Assembly: GCF_011766325.1 (NCBI RefSeq)
Contig: NZ_BLLG01000012.1
Location: forward strand, 1-64,000
Length of the DNA stretch: 64,000 bases
Source: Streptomyces pacificus
GTDB lineage: Bacteria > Actinomycetota > Actinomycetes > Streptomycetales > Streptomycetaceae
Direction of reading: 5' to 3'
The notes beneath the pieces were generated by a model. That model did no database searches and had not been told where the DNA came from. It worked only from the letters and a program-made list of their open reading frames with translations. Positions 16,294-24,745 of the stretch are shown here, piece by piece; position 1 is the first letter of the stretch, and every line of letters starts with the position of its first letter. A program made the position numbers and the translations under genes.

Positions 16294-17688
16294 TCAGTCC
16301 GACAGACGGGCCAGGATCCTCGGACCGAGGTCCGTCACATCGCCGGCTCCCATGGTGAGAACCAGATCGCCGGGCGCGGCCATTCCCGCGACCACCTCCG
16401 GGACGCCGCCCTGGTCGTGGACGGGGGTCACTCGGGCGCCCGCCGCCCGCGCGGCGTCGATGATCAGCGCGCTGGTGACGCCGGGGATCGGGTCCTCCCG
16501 GGCGGGGTAGATGTCGAGGACCACGGAGGCGTCCGCCAGCGCCAGCGCACGGCCCATCTCGGTGCCGAGTTCCCGGGTGCGGGAGAACAGGTGGGGCTGG
16601 AAGACGACGAGCAGCCGCCGGCCGCCCGCCGCGGCGCGCATGGCCTCCAGGTCGGCGGTCATCTCGGTGGGGTGGTGCGCGTACGAGTCGACGACCTGGA
16701 CGCCGCCCGCCTCGCCCGTGAGCTGGAGGCGGCGGCCGACACCGGTGTAGGCGGTGAGGGCGTGGGCCAGCCCGGCCGGGTCCAGACCCGTGCGGACGCC
16801 CGCGGCGAGGGCGGCGACCGCGTTGTGCGCGTAGTGGCGTCCGGGCACGGAGACGGTGAAGGTGATCTCCCCGGCGTCCGGGAGGGCGACCGTGACCTCG
16901 CTGGTCATGCCGCGAGGGGTGATCGAGCGGATCCGGATGTCGGCGCCCTCGTCCTCCCCGACGGTGACGACGGTGAGGTCCGGGCGGCCGGAGACCCGGG
17001 CGGCCAGTTCGCGAGCCCCCCCGTGCTCGCCGACGACCAGCGTCCCGCCCGCCGGGACCTTGGCGACGAACGCCTCGAAGGACTCGTGGATCTCGTCCAT
17101 GGAGGCGTAGTTGGCGTGGTGGTCCAGCTCGACGTTGAGGACGACCGCGACGTCCGGGTCGTACTTATGGAAGCTGCGGTCGCTCTCGTCGGCCTCGGCG
17201 ACGAACAGGTCGCCCTCGCCGTGCCGGGCGTTGGTACCGGGCCCGGCGAGATCGCCGCCGATGGCGTACGAGGGGTCGAGCCCCAGCTCGGTCAGGGCCA
17301 CCGCGAGCATCGACGTGGTGGTGGTCTTGCCGTGGGTGCCGGCCACCGCGATGGTGCGCGAGGTGCGCATCAGCGCGGCGAGCGCGTCGGAGCGGTGGAC
17401 GACCGGCACGCCGAGTTCGGCGGCGCGGGCCAGCTCGGGGTTGTCGGCGCGGATGGCGCTGGAGACGACGACGCAGGAGGCGTCGTCCGCGAGGTGCTCG
17501 GCGGCGTGCCCGATGTGCACGGTGGCGCCGAGGGCCCGCAGCGCGTCGGCCGTCGCCGACTCCCTGGCGTCACTGCCCGCGACCTTGGCGCCCCGCTGGG
17601 CGAGGATCCTGGCGATCCCGGACATTCCGGCGCCGCCGATGCCGATGAAGTGCGGGCGTTCCATGGCGTGGGGGATGCCGGATGCCAT
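16294..17688 (-). CDS. murC: UDP-N-acetylmuramate-L-alanine ligase
   Basis: Cytosolic Mur ligase adding the first L-alanine to UDP-MurNAc in peptidoglycan synthesis. It has 464 residues, normal length. Motifs: N-terminal Rossmann IGIGGAGMSGIA, ATP-binding GTHGKTTTT at residues 117-125, EADESDRSF, NVELDHHANY, and VVDSYAHHPTEM in the C-terminal domain. ATG 17688 has GGGAGG 8 bases upstream. Unusually for murC, it is outside the dcw cluster and grouped with msrB, a UspA-like gene and a pyrimidine-reductase-like gene; this is the S. coelicolor arrangement as I recall it. Confidence 0.97.
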   Translation of the reverse strand: MASGIPHAMERPHFIGIGGAGMSGIARILAQRGAKVAGSDARESATADALRALGATVHIGHAAEHLADDASCVVVSSAIRADNPELARAAELGVPVVHRSDALAALMRTSRTIAVAGTHGKTTTTSMLAVALTELGLDPSYAIGGDLAGPGTNARHGEGDLFVAEADESDRSFHKYDPDVAVVLNVELDHHANYASMDEIHESFEAFVAKVPAGGTLVVGEHGGARELAARVSGRPDLTVVTVGEDEGADIRIRSITPRGMTSEVTVALPDAGEITFTVSVPGRHYAHNAVAALAAGVRTGLDPAGLAHALTAYTGVGRRLQLTGEAGGVQVVDSYAHHPTEMTADLEAMRAAAGGRRLLVVFQPHLFSRTRELGTEMGRALALADASVVLDIYPAREDPIPGVTSALIIDAARAAGARVTPVHDQGGVPEVVAGMAAPGDLVLTMGAGDVTDLGPRILARLSD

Positions 17689-17731
17689 GCGTGTGCCTCC
17701 CAGGGTGCGACGTCGTACGAAGGCCCTCAGC

Positions 17732-18202
17732 CTATTCGCTGTGCGCGAAGAGCTTCAGCACCGGTACGCCGACCTTGTGCCGGGCGCGGGAGGCCCAGTC
17801 GCGGTGGAAAAACTCCTCCACGTAGTGGGGCGCGGTCAGCACGATCACCTCGTCGGCGCCGGACTCGTCGACGACGGTCTTCATCTTGTCGATCGGATGG
17901 TTCTCGACGACCTGGCCGACGGCCTCCGCCCCGGCGGCACGCAGGGCGTTCACGGAGTGCACGAGGCCGAGTTCCGCGGGCTGCCGGGCCTCGGCCCCCT
18001 CCGGCTCCCCGCCCTCGCGGACGGCCTCCCCGAGCTCGCCCATGGCGACGTCGTCGATGGCCCGCAGCAGCAGATCGGCCTGGTCGCCGCGGGGTTGCAG
18101 GAGCACGATGAACGACACGGGCTCCTCCCCGTGCAGCGTCGTGACGAACTCCACGTCGGTCGCCGTGAGGGGCCTCTCGATCATCAATACGCTGGTGAAC
18201 AC
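17732..18202 (-). CDS. UspA-like conserved protein upstream of murC
   Basis: A 156-residue cytosolic protein. Homologues are often labelled indole-3-glycerol phosphate synthase, but no TrpC motif is present. The alternating strand/helix pattern, ending GADEVIVLTAPHYVEEFF and VGVPVLKLF, resembles a UspA-type alpha/beta fold. Start: GTG 18202; ATG 18184 and TTG 18187 are alternatives. It is 43 bp upstream of murC on the same strand and probably co-transcribed; no function can be assigned. Confidence 0.75.
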   Translation of the reverse strand: MFTSVLMIERPLTATDVEFVTTLHGEEPVSFIVLLQPRGDQADLLLRAIDDVAMGELGEAVREGGEPEGAEARQPAELGLVHSVNALRAAGAEAVGQVVENHPIDKMKTVVDESGADEVIVLTAPHYVEEFFHRDWASRARHKVGVPVLKLFAHSE

Positions 18203-18304
18203 CTCAGGAGCCCTTCTGCCGGAACCGTCCTTCCCCGTCTGCGACGGGGGTCTGCGAGTAGTGTGCCCCGCCGGGACAAACCGGTGTACGACCTGCCGCC
18301 CCTG

Positions 18305-19084
18305 TCAGGTCCGACGGTATCGGGTGAAGAGGAAACCGGCCTCCTCCAGCAGGGACACCAGGGCGAAACGCTCCGGCACCGCCCGGCCGGATCCGTACGC
18401 GATCCGCTGCGCGGTACCGGAGGTGAGTGTCGGCGACACCGTCAGGCACAGCTCGTCGAGTACCCCGGATCCGACGAACTGACCCAGGAGCCTCGGACCT
18501 CCCTCCGTCAGCAGCCGCCGCAGGCCGCGCCCGGCGAGCGCCTCGACGGCCCGCGCCGGGTCGACCCCCCTCCCGTCGCCGGCGACGATCACCTCCGCGC
18601 CGGCCCTCCCGGCGGCGGCGACCCGTTCCGGCGGTGCGGCCGCTCCGGTCAGCACCAGCGTCGGCACCAGGGGCGAGGTGAAGAGGGGCAGTGAGAAGTC
18701 CAGGTCGAGGCTGGCGCTGACCACGGCGACCGCGGGAGCCGGCCCCTGCCCTGCGGCCGCGCGGCGCTCGGTGAATGCCTCCCTGGCGCGCGCGGGGCGG
18801 TAGCCCTCCTGCCGCGCCGTCTCCGCGCCGACGACCACGGCGTCGGCCAGCGCCCGCAGGGTGCCGAAGATCCGCATGTCCGCGTCGGACGACAGCGGCT
18901 GCGACCTTCCGTCGTGCTGGGCGGCGCCGTCGAGGGACGAGACCATGTTGGCCCGCAGCCAGGGGCCGTCCGCGGCGGGATAGGCGTAGGCGTCGGCCAG
19001 TTCGTCCAGCCCCCACTCGCGGTCGGCCGCGGTGGAGATGCCGCGGGGGTCGTTCGGATCGGGCAGGGGGAACAGGCGTCGCAT
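18305..19084 (-). CDS. Pyrimidine reductase-like protein (RibD C-terminal domain)
   Basis: A 259-residue protein with the dihydrofolate-reductase-like RibD_C fold: PWLRANMVSSLDGAAQHDG, DAVVVGAETARQEGYRPAR and RRLLTEGGPRLLGQFVGSGV are the NADPH and substrate-loop motifs. It lacks the RibD deaminase half. In riboflavin biosynthesis such domains reduce the pyrimidine ribityl intermediate; free-standing actinobacterial copies away from rib genes have unproven substrates. ATG 19084 is the last sensible start; longer frames upstream are encoded by tandem repeats. Probably first gene of the leftward cluster leading to murC and msrB. Confidence 0.85.
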   Translation of the reverse strand: MRRLFPLPDPNDPRGISTAADREWGLDELADAYAYPAADGPWLRANMVSSLDGAAQHDGRSQPLSSDADMRIFGTLRALADAVVVGAETARQEGYRPARAREAFTERRAAAGQGPAPAVAVVSASLDLDFSLPLFTSPLVPTLVLTGAAAPPERVAAAGRAGAEVIVAGDGRGVDPARAVEALAGRGLRRLLTEGGPRLLGQFVGSGVLDELCLTVSPTLTSGTAQRIAYGSGRAVPERFALVSLLEEAGFLFTRYRRT

Positions 19085-19567
19085 GCCGAGCAGTCTGGCA
19101 CGGCCCGCGCAGGCGGGTGCCGGGGCTGCGCGGGACTGCCGGGGCTGCGCGGGACTGCCGGGGCTGCGCGGGGCTGCCGGGGGAACGTGATTCCCCGCAC
19201 GGCACGCCCGCGCACCGCCGGGGCGGCCCGCCCGCGCACGCTCCCGCGCCGCCCGGACACGGCCCGCCCGCGCACGCACGCACTCGTGGAGGACGTGCTT
19301 GAGGCGGACCTGGGAGGGCCCGCCCGCGCACGCACGCACGCACCGGGGCGGGGCGGGCGTCTCCGCGGCAGCCCCGAGGCGGCCCCGGAGGCGCGGGCGA
19401 CCGGGGGCGTCCTCGCGGCGGACCCCGCCCTCACACCACGCATCCGCCCGGTCGCGTACGGCGACCGGATGCGGACATCGTCTGCGGCCGGCGCGTACGG
19501 CGGCCCTCCGGCGCTGTGGCGACCGGCCCCAGAGGCCGGTCGCCCGGACTCAGTACAGTGGGTGGTT
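19085..19567. other. Repeat-rich 483-bp gap
   Basis: Between the divergent reductase and zapE genes. The left 250 bp are tandem and dispersed GC repeats. The right part carries an apparent -10 element TACAGT (19554-19559) for zapE. No open frame with protein-like composition was found. Confidence 0.55.
19122..19178. repeat. Three 19-bp tandem repeats
   Basis: Exact period of 19 bp: GGGGCTGCGCGGGACTGCC at 19122-19140 and 19141-19159, then a copy with one change at 19160-19178. Immediately right lies GGGGAA-CGTGA-TTCCCC (19180-19196) and then several CCCGCCCGCGCACG-type repeats to about 19340. The stretch 19085-19567 contains no gene. Confidence 0.9.
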
Positions 19568-20638
19568 GTGCCGACCACCGCCATGACCAGACCCGCCCCG
19601 CTCTCGCTGTGCGCACGCGAGCCCCGCGTCCCCGCCGACCGCCTGGTCGCGGAGATGGTGCCGCCGCCGCGCTTCGACTCGGTGCGCTTCGGGACGTACG
19701 TCCCGGATCCGAACCAGCCCAGCCAGGCCGAGGCGGTCACCGTGCTGGGCTCGTTCGCCGCCGGGCTGGGCGGTGCGCACGCCGGCGGCAGCGGCCGGCG
19801 CCGCTGGTTCTCGCGGAAGCCCGCAGCGCCCGCCGCGCCGCGGGGGGTCTATCTGGACGGCGGCTACGGCGTCGGCAAGACCCACCTCCTGGCCTCCCTG
19901 TGGCACGCCACGCCCGCCGAACCGGCCCTCAAGTCCTTCGGTACCTTCGTCGAGCTGACGAACCTGGTCGGCGCGCTCGGCTTCCAGCAGACCGTGGCGA
20001 CCCTGAGCGGCCACCGGCTGCTGTGCATCGACGAGTTCGAGCTGGACGACCCGGGCGACACCGTGCTGGTGTCGACCCTGCTCGGCAGGCTCGTCGAGGC
20101 GGGCGTGGCACTCGCGGCGACCTCCAACACCCTGCCCGGCAAGCTCGGCGAGGGCCGCTTCGCCGCCGCCGACTTCCTCCGCGAGATCCAGGGACTGTCC
20201 GCGCACTTCCGGCCGCTGCGGATCGACGGCGAGGACTATCGCCACCGCGGCCTCCCCGAAGCGCCCGCGCCGTTCTCGGACGAACAGGTCACCCGGGCCG
20301 CCCATGCCACCGAGGGGGCCTCCCTGGACGGCTTCCCGGAGCTGCTGGACCATCTCGCGAGGGTGCACCCCAGCCGCTACGGCGCGCTGACGGACGGGGT
20401 ACGCGCGGTCTGCCTCACCGACGTGCGGCCGGTGCCGGACCAGTCGACGGCACTGCGGCTCGTCGTGCTCGCCGACCGGCTCTACGACCGGGAGGTGCCG
20501 GTCCTGGCCTCCGGCCTCCCCTTCGACCGGCTGTTCGGTGAGGAGATGCTGAAGGGCGGCTACCGGAAGAAGTACTACCGGGCGATCTCCCGGCTGACGG
20601 CACTCGCGCGGGACGCCAAGGGGCTCCTCGCCCCCTAG
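19568..20638 (+). CDS. zapE: ZapE/AFG1-type ATPase
   Basis: P-loop ATPase of the ZapE (AFG1-like) family; in E. coli ZapE is linked to Z-ring constriction. About 356 residues. Walker A GGYGVGKTHLLASL, Walker B RLLCIDEFELDDPGD, sensor region AATSNTLPGKLGEGRF, and C-terminal LADRLYDREVPVL and GYRKKYYRAISRL. Start uncertain: GTG 19568 lies 8 bases after a TACAGT -10-like element, which would make a leaderless mRNA; GTG 19562 and ATG 19583 are alternatives, and none has a ribosome site. Transcribed toward osmC, 70 bp away. Confidence 0.9.
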   Translation: MPTTAMTRPAPLSLCAREPRVPADRLVAEMVPPPRFDSVRFGTYVPDPNQPSQAEAVTVLGSFAAGLGGAHAGGSGRRRWFSRKPAAPAAPRGVYLDGGYGVGKTHLLASLWHATPAEPALKSFGTFVELTNLVGALGFQQTVATLSGHRLLCIDEFELDDPGDTVLVSTLLGRLVEAGVALAATSNTLPGKLGEGRFAAADFLREIQGLSAHFRPLRIDGEDYRHRGLPEAPAPFSDEQVTRAAHATEGASLDGFPELLDHLARVHPSRYGALTDGVRAVCLTDVRPVPDQSTALRLVVLADRLYDREVPVLASGLPFDRLFGEEMLKGGYRKKYYRAISRLTALARDAKGLLAP

Positions 20639-20708
20639 GCTCCGCAGTCTCCAGTAGGTTGGGCCCGGTTGGAACCGATTCGTCGAGTGCTTTGAGAAGG
20701 GATCCACC

Positions 20709-21134
20709 ATGGCCACCACGCGCCAGGCCCACACCGTCTGGGACGGCGACCTGCTGTCCGGCTCCGGCGTCGTCACGTTCGACTCCTCCGGCATCGGCGA
20801 CTTCCCCGTCTCCTGGCCGTCGCGCGCCGAGCAGGCGAACGGCAGGACAAGCCCCGAGGAGCTGATCGCGGGCGCCCACTCCGGCTGCTTCTCCATGGCC
20901 CTCTCGCACGGCCTGGCAGGTGCCGGCACGCCGCCCACCCGCCTGGAGACCAAGGCCGATGTCACCTTCCAGCCGGGCGAGGGCATCACCGGCATCCACC
21001 TCACCGTCGAGGGCCGGGTGCCCGGTCTCGACCAGGAGGGCTTCCAGGCCGCCGCCGAGGAGGCCAAGAAGAACTGCCCGGTGAGCCAGGCCCTTTCGGG
21101 TACGGAGATCACCCTCACGGCGAAGCTCGCCTAG
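20709..21134 (+). CDS. OsmC-family peroxiredoxin-like protein
   Basis: A 141-residue OsmC/Ohr-family protein; relatives reduce organic hydroperoxides with two cysteines. Both are present: one in GAHSGCFSMALSH and the other in KKNCPVSQALS. The TSPEELIAGAHSGC block points to the OsmC rather than the Ohr branch. ATG 20709 has GAGAAGGG upstream. Follows zapE in the same direction. Confidence 0.92.
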   Translation: MATTRQAHTVWDGDLLSGSGVVTFDSSGIGDFPVSWPSRAEQANGRTSPEELIAGAHSGCFSMALSHGLAGAGTPPTRLETKADVTFQPGEGITGIHLTVEGRVPGLDQEGFQAAAEEAKKNCPVSQALSGTEITLTAKLA

Positions 21135-21149
21135 GCCCCGGGCGGCTAG

Positions 21150-21167
21150 GCCCCGGCCGGCCGGGGC
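21150..21167. terminator. Short perfect palindrome after osmC
   Basis: GCCCCGGCC (21150-21158) directly abuts its reverse complement (21159-21167), 16 bp after the osmC stop. No U-run follows, as is common for Streptomyces terminators. Confidence 0.45.
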
Positions 21168-21369
21168 TCGGCACGGCTCGCCGGTCCGGCGCCCTGCCGC
21201 ACGGACGCCCCGCCGCACGGACGGCTCGCCGCCCCGCCGCACGGACGCCCCGCCGTCTGAGCGCGGCGCCGCGCTCACGCCTGGCCGCCTGAGCGCGGCG
21301 CCGGGCGTCGCCGGGCGGCGCCCATGCGGCGGCGCACGTCCCCCGGGGCGCAGGGGCCCGCATGCTTCA

Positions 21370-21383
21370 CGTGTGACCACACG
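21370..21383. promoter_or_regulatory. 14-bp palindrome upstream of phoX-like gene
   Basis: CGTGTG and CACACG separated by AC, 53 bp before the start codon. It may be an operator. The 11-bp-spaced GTTCACC direct repeats expected of a PhoP box are not evident. Confidence 0.35.
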
Positions 21384-21435
21384 CCTGGTACACACATGCG
21401 GGTCACGTCTCCGTCCGCCCGCAGGGAGTCGCCGC

Positions 21436-22872
21436 ATGACCGCAGAACTCACCCAGGACGCAGCGCAAATCGCCGGAAGCCGCGCCACCGGGGCGCCGGA
21501 CCGCCCCGGCGCCCCCTCCGCGACACGGCGTCAGGTCCTCACCGGTACGGGCGCCGCCGTCGCCGGCATCGCCTTCACCGGGGCCTTCTCCGAGCTGTTC
21601 GCGGGGACCGCCGCCGCCCGGGGCCGCAGCGGATACGGTCCCCTGGTCCCCGATCCAGGGGGCCTGCTCGATCTGCCGAAAGGTTTCCGCTACCGGGTGC
21701 TCTCCCGCGAGGGCGATCCGCTGCGCTCCGGCGAGGGCCCGGTGCCCGGACGCCACGACGGAATGGCCGCCCTGCCCGGACGCCGCGACAGGGTCCATCT
21801 CGTACGCAACCACGAGAACGGGCGCAGCGCCGGTCTCGGTGTCCCCGCCGTCGACGGGCTGACCTACGACCCGGCGGCCAAGGGCGGCTGCACGGCGCTC
21901 ACGCTCGACCGCCGCGGCGACGTCCTGGACGAACGCGTCGCCATCGCCGGCACCGCCGTCAACTGCGCGGGTGGGCCCACTCCCTGGGGCACCTGGCTCA
22001 CCTGCGAGGAGAACGAGGACCGGGCCGGCACCAACGGCTACACCAAGGACCACGGCTTCGTCTTCGAGGTGGACGGCGCCGACCCCCGCAGGACCGGCGC
22101 CGTACCGCTGACCGCGCTGGGCCGCTTCCAGCACGAGGCCGTCGCCGTCGATCCGCGCCGCGGTGTCGTCTACGAGACGGAGGACGCCTTCGACAGGCCG
22201 TTCGGGCTGTTCTACCGCTTCCTGCCGGAGAAACCGCTCGGCGGCACCGGTTCGCTGCGGGCGGGCGGACGGCTGGAGGCGATGCGGGTCCCCGGAGTGC
22301 CGGACCTCTCCGCGGTCCAGGAGACCGGTACGCGCTTCGACGGCGTCGAGTGGGCACCCGTACCCGATCCGCAGGCACGTCGAACCCCCGTGCGGCTGCA
22401 GGACTTCGGCCCGAGGGGCATCACCCACGCGCAGAAGCTGGAGGGCTGCTACTGGGGCGGCTCGTCGGTCTACTTCGTGTGCAGTTTCGCCCGCAGCACC
22501 GATGGATCGGCCGCCGACCACTTCGGGCAGGTGTGGCGGTACGAACCGGAGCGGCGGCGTCTCACCCTGGTCGTCGTCTTCGGCCCGGCGACCGGCCCCC
22601 GGCTGCCCGGCGAGTCCCCGGACAACATCTGCCTCGCCCCGGGGGGCGGGTTGATGGTGTGCGAGGACGGCGACGGCGCCCAGCACGTGTACGGGCTGAC
22701 CAAACGGGGTGAGGTGTACCCGATGGCACGCAACCGCCAGAACACCGGGACCCCGGAGGAGCCCCGCTGGGGCGAGTTCGCGGGTGTGACCTTCTCACCG
22801 GACGGCGGGACGATGTACCTCAACTGCTACACGCCCGGTACGACGTTCGCGGTGACCGGCCCCTGGCGCTGA
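21436..22872 (+). CDS. PhoX-family phosphatase (DUF839), Tat-secreted
   Basis: A 478-residue secreted alkaline-phosphatase-like protein of the PhoX/DUF839 family, a Ca/Fe-dependent beta-propeller. The N-terminus carries a twin-arginine signal (ATRRQVLTGTGAAVAGIAF, about residues 31-50). Family segments are VHLVRNHENGR, AVNCAGGPTPWGTWLTCEEN, GRFQHEAVAVDPRRGVVYET, SPDNICLAPGGGLMVCEDG and FAGVTFSPDGGTMYLN. The Cys of NCAGGPTPWGTWLTCEE and the acidic EEN/ETED residues are metal-site candidates. ATG 21436 has AGGGAG upstream; longer in-frame starts are less likely. Phosphate regulation is expected for the family but no PHO box was seen. Confidence 0.9.
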   Translation: MTAELTQDAAQIAGSRATGAPDRPGAPSATRRQVLTGTGAAVAGIAFTGAFSELFAGTAAARGRSGYGPLVPDPGGLLDLPKGFRYRVLSREGDPLRSGEGPVPGRHDGMAALPGRRDRVHLVRNHENGRSAGLGVPAVDGLTYDPAAKGGCTALTLDRRGDVLDERVAIAGTAVNCAGGPTPWGTWLTCEENEDRAGTNGYTKDHGFVFEVDGADPRRTGAVPLTALGRFQHEAVAVDPRRGVVYETEDAFDRPFGLFYRFLPEKPLGGTGSLRAGGRLEAMRVPGVPDLSAVQETGTRFDGVEWAPVPDPQARRTPVRLQDFGPRGITHAQKLEGCYWGGSSVYFVCSFARSTDGSAADHFGQVWRYEPERRRLTLVVVFGPATGPRLPGESPDNICLAPGGGLMVCEDGDGAQHVYGLTKRGEVYPMARNRQNTGTPEEPRWGEFAGVTFSPDGGTMYLNCYTPGTTFAVTGPWR

Positions 22873-22967
22873 GCGTCCGGGAGGAGCACGGGAGGGCGGC
22901 CGGCCCCGGGTGGGACCGCTGCCCCGTCCTCCCGCCCGCTGAGGCCGCGCCGCGGTCCGGGCAGCCG

Positions 22968-23003
22968 CACGGCCCCGGGCATCCGCCGATGCCCGGGGCC
23001 GTG
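22968..23003. terminator. Strong bidirectional hairpin
   Basis: A 15-bp stem: CACGGCCCCGGGCAT (22968-22982) pairs with its complement at 22989-23003 over a CCGCCG loop. It sits between the convergent phosphatase and protease genes. The rest of the gap to 23258 holds three short CCCGGGTTCCG repeats at about 23050-23085 and nothing else recognised. Confidence 0.8.
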
Positions 23004-23258
23004 TCGCCGGCGCTGCTTCTGCCCTGGCTCTCCCCTTCCGATCGGAGTTCCGGCCCGGGTTCCGCCCGGGTTCCGGCCCGGGTGGCGGTGGGGGTCGCGG
23101 CCGGGTTCCGGTAGGGGGCCGTCCCCCGCACCGCGTCCCGGCCGGGCGGTCAGCCTCCCGGAAGGGCCGGCCATGCGGTCCGTGAGCGGCCGGGGCGGTC
23201 AGCGCCACCCCGTGCGGTCCGCGGGGGAAGGACCGGCGGCGGGTCCGGTCAGGCCGGT

Positions 23259-24374
23259 TCAGCCGATCTGCGCGCCGACCGCCTCCAGCGCGGTCGTCAC
23301 CGGCTGGAAGAACGTCTCGCCGCCCGAGGTGCAGTCACCGCTGCCGCCGGACGTGAGGCCGATGGCGTTGCCGTCCCTGGTGAACAGCGCTCCGCCGCTG
23401 TCGCCGCGTTCGGCGCAGACGTTGGTCTGGATCAGACCGGTGACAGTCCCCTCGGCGTAGTTGACGGTGGCGTTCAGCCCGGTGACCTGTCCGCCGTTGA
23501 GGCCGGTGGTACTGCCCATGCGGAAGACCTCCTGGCCGACGGCCGCTTCGGCCGCCTGCCCGATCTCCAGGACCCGCCCATCCCCCAGGTCGACGGCGCT
23601 CGGCGCCTCGGTGTTCGGGTCGTCGTACGTCACCAGCGCGAAGTCGCCCTCGCCGGGGAAGACCGACTCCTGGGCGGTGGCGACCGGCTGGCCGCCCGCC
23701 TGCTCGGACCACTGTTCGGAGGCGGCGGTGCAGTGGCCTGCCGTGAGGAAGCCGGGCTGCCCGTCCTGGGTTGTGACGTTGAAGCCGAGCGAGCAGCGCG
23801 AACCGCCGTTGCTGAAGATGGCGTCACCGCCCTCCAGCAGGGGCTTGAACTCGCCCTTCGACTTCTGGATCCGGGCGACCCCGTCGCCCAGCGACTCCAC
23901 GGCCGACTCGACGGTGTTCCAGCGTTCGCCGGTGACGGTGCGGTCGGCGGTCACCAGGATCCGGTTGTTCCTGGGGTCGATGGCCCAGGCCGTGCCCGGG
24001 ACCGCTGCCTCGCTGGAGAGCGTGCGGGTGGCGGTCTTCAGCGCGGAGAAACTGTTCTGCACAGTGCGGGCCACCGCACCGGCCCGCTTGATCTCGACCT
24101 CCACATCGTTGTCATCGCCGACGATGTTCACGATCAACTGCTGCTTCGACGCGTCGTAATAGGCGCCGCCGTAGGACTCGCCGAGCTGCTTGCCCAGCTG
24201 CTGGAGGAGGTCCGCGGCCGATGCCGCACTCATCTTTCTGGGAGCGGTCCGCTCGTCCTCGGAGCCGGACTGCGAAGCGTTGGCATTCGGCAGCAGTACT
24301 GCGGCTGCGGCGATGCCCACCGCTCCGGCTCCGGCGAGTATCGCCTTCCGCTTGGGTATACGCCTGTGACTCAA
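23259..24374 (-). CDS. Secreted chymotrypsin-like serine protease (streptogrisin type, S1)
   Basis: A 371-residue preproprotease. It starts at TTG 24374, chosen because AGGAGG lies 7 bases upstream. A signal peptide (RRIPKRKAILAGAGAVG, cleavage near residue 34) is followed by a propeptide of about 145 residues resembling the alpha-lytic protease pro-region, and a mature domain from about residue 180. The triad is H214 (TAGHC), D244 (GDFALV) and S326 (GDSGGALF). Cysteine pairs C194-C215 and C320-C348 match the streptogrisin disulfides. The S1 pocket region GLTSGGSGDC suggests trypsin- or chymotrypsin-like rather than glutamyl specificity; this is uncertain. Single gene, convergent with the phosphatase. 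Confidence 0.94.
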   Translation of the reverse strand: MSHRRIPKRKAILAGAGAVGIAAAAVLLPNANASQSGSEDERTAPRKMSAASAADLLQQLGKQLGESYGGAYYDASKQQLIVNIVGDDNDVEVEIKRAGAVARTVQNSFSALKTATRTLSSEAAVPGTAWAIDPRNNRILVTADRTVTGERWNTVESAVESLGDGVARIQKSKGEFKPLLEGGDAIFSNGGSRCSLGFNVTTQDGQPGFLTAGHCTAASEQWSEQAGGQPVATAQESVFPGEGDFALVTYDDPNTEAPSAVDLGDGRVLEIGQAAEAAVGQEVFRMGSTTGLNGGQVTGLNATVNYAEGTVTGLIQTNVCAERGDSGGALFTRDGNAIGLTSGGSGDCTSGGETFFQPVTTALEAVGAQIG

Positions 24375-24745
24375 CTCTTCGCCTCCTGGGGGGGTACGGA
24401 CTCCGGCCGCCGAAGGAGACCGGGAGGGGGGACGCGTCCGGCCCTTGATACGGGCGCCGCCCCCGGATCCGTTCACCGCCCGTGCAGAGATTTTTTGCTG
24501 ATGCAACGTCAGATGTGCTTCGGCCAGGCGCCGTCGGTGCCCGTACGGGTGCGGTGGGAGAGGGGTGACGCTGCGGTGCGGGCACGGTGGGCAGCCAGCG
24601 GGCAGGCCCGCCGTCTCCCGCGGCGGTTCCGCCACAACGGAGGGGACCGGGCAGCAGCCACCCGGGGCACGCGGGGCGGTCGGCCGCGGCCCCACCCGGG
24701 TGGGCCGGGCCCCGCCGGCCTCCCGCAGGCTGGCAGAATGCGCAG
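24375..24745. other. 371-bp divergent promoter region
   Basis: Lies between the protease (leftward) and the PTH2-like gene (rightward). It contains an AT-richer patch around 24481-24515 that is the probable protease promoter. A CAGAAT element at 24734-24739, 6 bases before the GTG of the right gene, suggests a leaderless transcript. No gene. Confidence 0.45.

Larger units (their letters stand above)
21135..21435. other. Repeat-rich 301-bp gap
   Basis: After the hairpin come four near-copies of CCGCCGCACGGACG (about 21197-21250) and two copies of TGAGCGCGGCGCCG (about 21257 and 21291). The promoter region of the phosphatase gene lies at the right end with a small palindrome, CGTGTG-AC-CACACG, at 21370-21383. 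No gene. Confidence 0.55.

Noticed and set aside
15940..18111. 723-codon plus-strand frame
   Set aside because: Antisense of msrB and murC.
17732..18202. Indole-3-glycerol phosphate synthase
   Set aside because: Common label for homologues, but no TrpC barrel motifs and too short at 156 residues.
21361..21435. PHO box of the phosphatase gene
   Set aside because: No 11-bp-spaced GTTCACC repeats; only a short palindrome.
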